Position numbers and translations under genes: made by a program. From Hexactinellida sp. DTS-2022 (taxonomy: Eukaryota; Porifera; Hexactinellida): 64,000 nt of DNA. A model generated the notes under the pieces. That model saw only the letters and a program-made list of their open reading frames with translations, did no database searches and was not told the DNA's origin. Positions 63,243-64,000 of this stretch are shown here, piece after piece. Positions within the stretch are counted from its first letter, which is position 1. Each line of letters opens with the position of its first letter. The DNA lies in assembly GCA_028753945.1 (NCBI GenBank), contig JAPNXP010000010.1, positions 1,119,042 through 1,183,041 of the forward strand. The letters are read 5' to 3'.

Positions 63243-63828
63243 CAGTCAACTCCGCTTAATAGAGCCACCGGTTAATCGGTTTCTCCACTTAATCGGGTCA
63301 AAATTTCACAGGATTTATAGGACAGAATTACAGTTTGGCTTACAATATTTTCGGTTAATCGGTTTCCACGCTTAATTGGGTCAAAGCAACCTGGGGCCTT
63401 GTTCACTAACAATTCTTAACTTTTTTCTTAACTAATATTTATACAAATTCTAGGAGAAATAATTAGAAATTCAAGAAGCCTGTTTAGATGAGCATTTCAA
63501 TTAGGGGTTAGATTCGTATCCAACCAAATTATCTGTAAAATCTATCAAACAAGGTGCAATTTTGTATTAAAATGAGTTAAGAAAAATTCTAAGAATATGA
63601 CGTCATGCTTAAGTTAATTGGTGGCATAACTCTGAAGATATTTTGAGGAATCGAATAAAATTTATCCTCCAAGGTGTTTTAGGTAATTCGAACCTATAGA
63701 CTGGTAATTCAAATATTGTTTCGATAACCTCTCATAATTTCAAGAATACAAAGTTAAGAAAAAAGTTAAGAATTGTTAGTGAATATGGCCCCTGGTCCCG
63801 AGGTAGCTCTATTAAGCGGAGTTGACTG
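63243..63828. repeat. TA-flanked MITE (CAGTCAACTCCGCTTAATAG), interrupted
   Basis: Ends CAGTCAACTCCGCTTAATAG and complement, TA on both sides (63241-63242, 63829-63830). GGTTAATCGGTTTC repeats inside. A Harbinger-type MITE is nested at 63394-63791. Confidence 0.85.
63394..63791. repeat. Harbinger-type MITE with CTG duplication
   Basis: 398 bp; ends GGGCCTTGTTCACTAACAAT and complement; flanked by CTG (63391-63393, 63792-63794). Terminus GGGCC-T-TTCACTAA and a CCWGG target match the larger element at 13482-15424, so it may be mobilised by the same machinery. Confidence 0.82.
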
Positions 63829-63830
63829 TA

Positions 63831-64000
63831 GTTAGCAAATTTGGATCACCATTTTCAGCCTGTTACTGATCTCATAAATGGTCGTTAACCTTAATATTTT
63901 ACGAATTACAGTTTTAGTAATGTATATATTTGCAATCAAAACTCTTTTGCAATCCTTTTTAGAAATTAGTTAGTAACTAAATAATACTAATTCATAGCCT
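63831..64000. other. Window end, non-coding
   Basis: AT-rich, no feature seen. Confidence 0.4.

Noticed and set aside
63025-63268. Three overlapping 66-75-codon frames with repeated CIFHRLD or AAIQSTIQS segments
   Set aside because: Produced by CAATCCAATCGA repeats of the hAT-type element 62737-63233.
1-64000. tRNA, rRNA or CRISPR arrays
   Set aside because: No cloverleaf-like or rRNA-like sequence was recognised by eye, and the tandem repeats are direct satellites or MITE arrays in an animal genome, not CRISPR.

Overview
This is a eukaryotic, AT-rich, transposon-dense window from an invertebrate animal. The metazoan evidence is a class I bHLH E protein, a Na,K-ATPase-type beta subunit and a calcium-binding EGF receptor. 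The species cannot be fixed from the sequence. The host genes recognised (two NHL proteins, E protein, actin-like protein, BTF3, ATPase beta, PAK1IP1) each read as one uninterrupted exon. That suggests an intron-poor lineage, or that intron-rich genes escape detection here.

Layout. 0-6 kb: an LRR/EGF surface receptor with a frameshift and a MITE at its exon edge, then a 929-bp foldback element, a Helitron and a broken FN3 gene. 7.1-9.7 kb: two NHL-repeat proteins in tandem. 10-16 kb: nested inverted-repeat elements, including a PIF/Harbinger transposon that keeps an intact Myb-like protein but only a stub of transposase. 16.3-23.8 kb: two opposed, decayed copies of a TE-like CXC/nuclease-like gene family, with hAT-type MITEs inside the first. 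25-35 kb: the E protein gene with long AT-rich flanks, many short TA-flanked elements and a 2.2-kb foldback element. 36.5-44.7 kb: a complete 8.2-kb Mutator-like (MULE) transposon with 490-bp inverted repeats, a 9-bp target duplication, a transposase split over two reading frames and a fused OTU cysteine protease domain. 46.7-57.6 kb: an actin-like gene with its catalytic residues replaced, a non-LTR retrotransposon tail, a decayed pogo element, BTF3, a second Helitron, and a head-to-head pair (ATPase beta / PAK1IP1) 159 bp apart. 57.6-64 kb: only nested mobile elements, including a third Helitron.

The host genes are general cell-biology genes with no evident joint pathway. The strongest structural signal is the mobile DNA. 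At least six DNA-transposon groups (MULE, PIF/Harbinger, hAT, pogo/Tc1, Helitron, foldback) can be bounded to the base from target-site duplications, and nesting gives their relative ages. The most system-like object is the OTU-bearing MULE.
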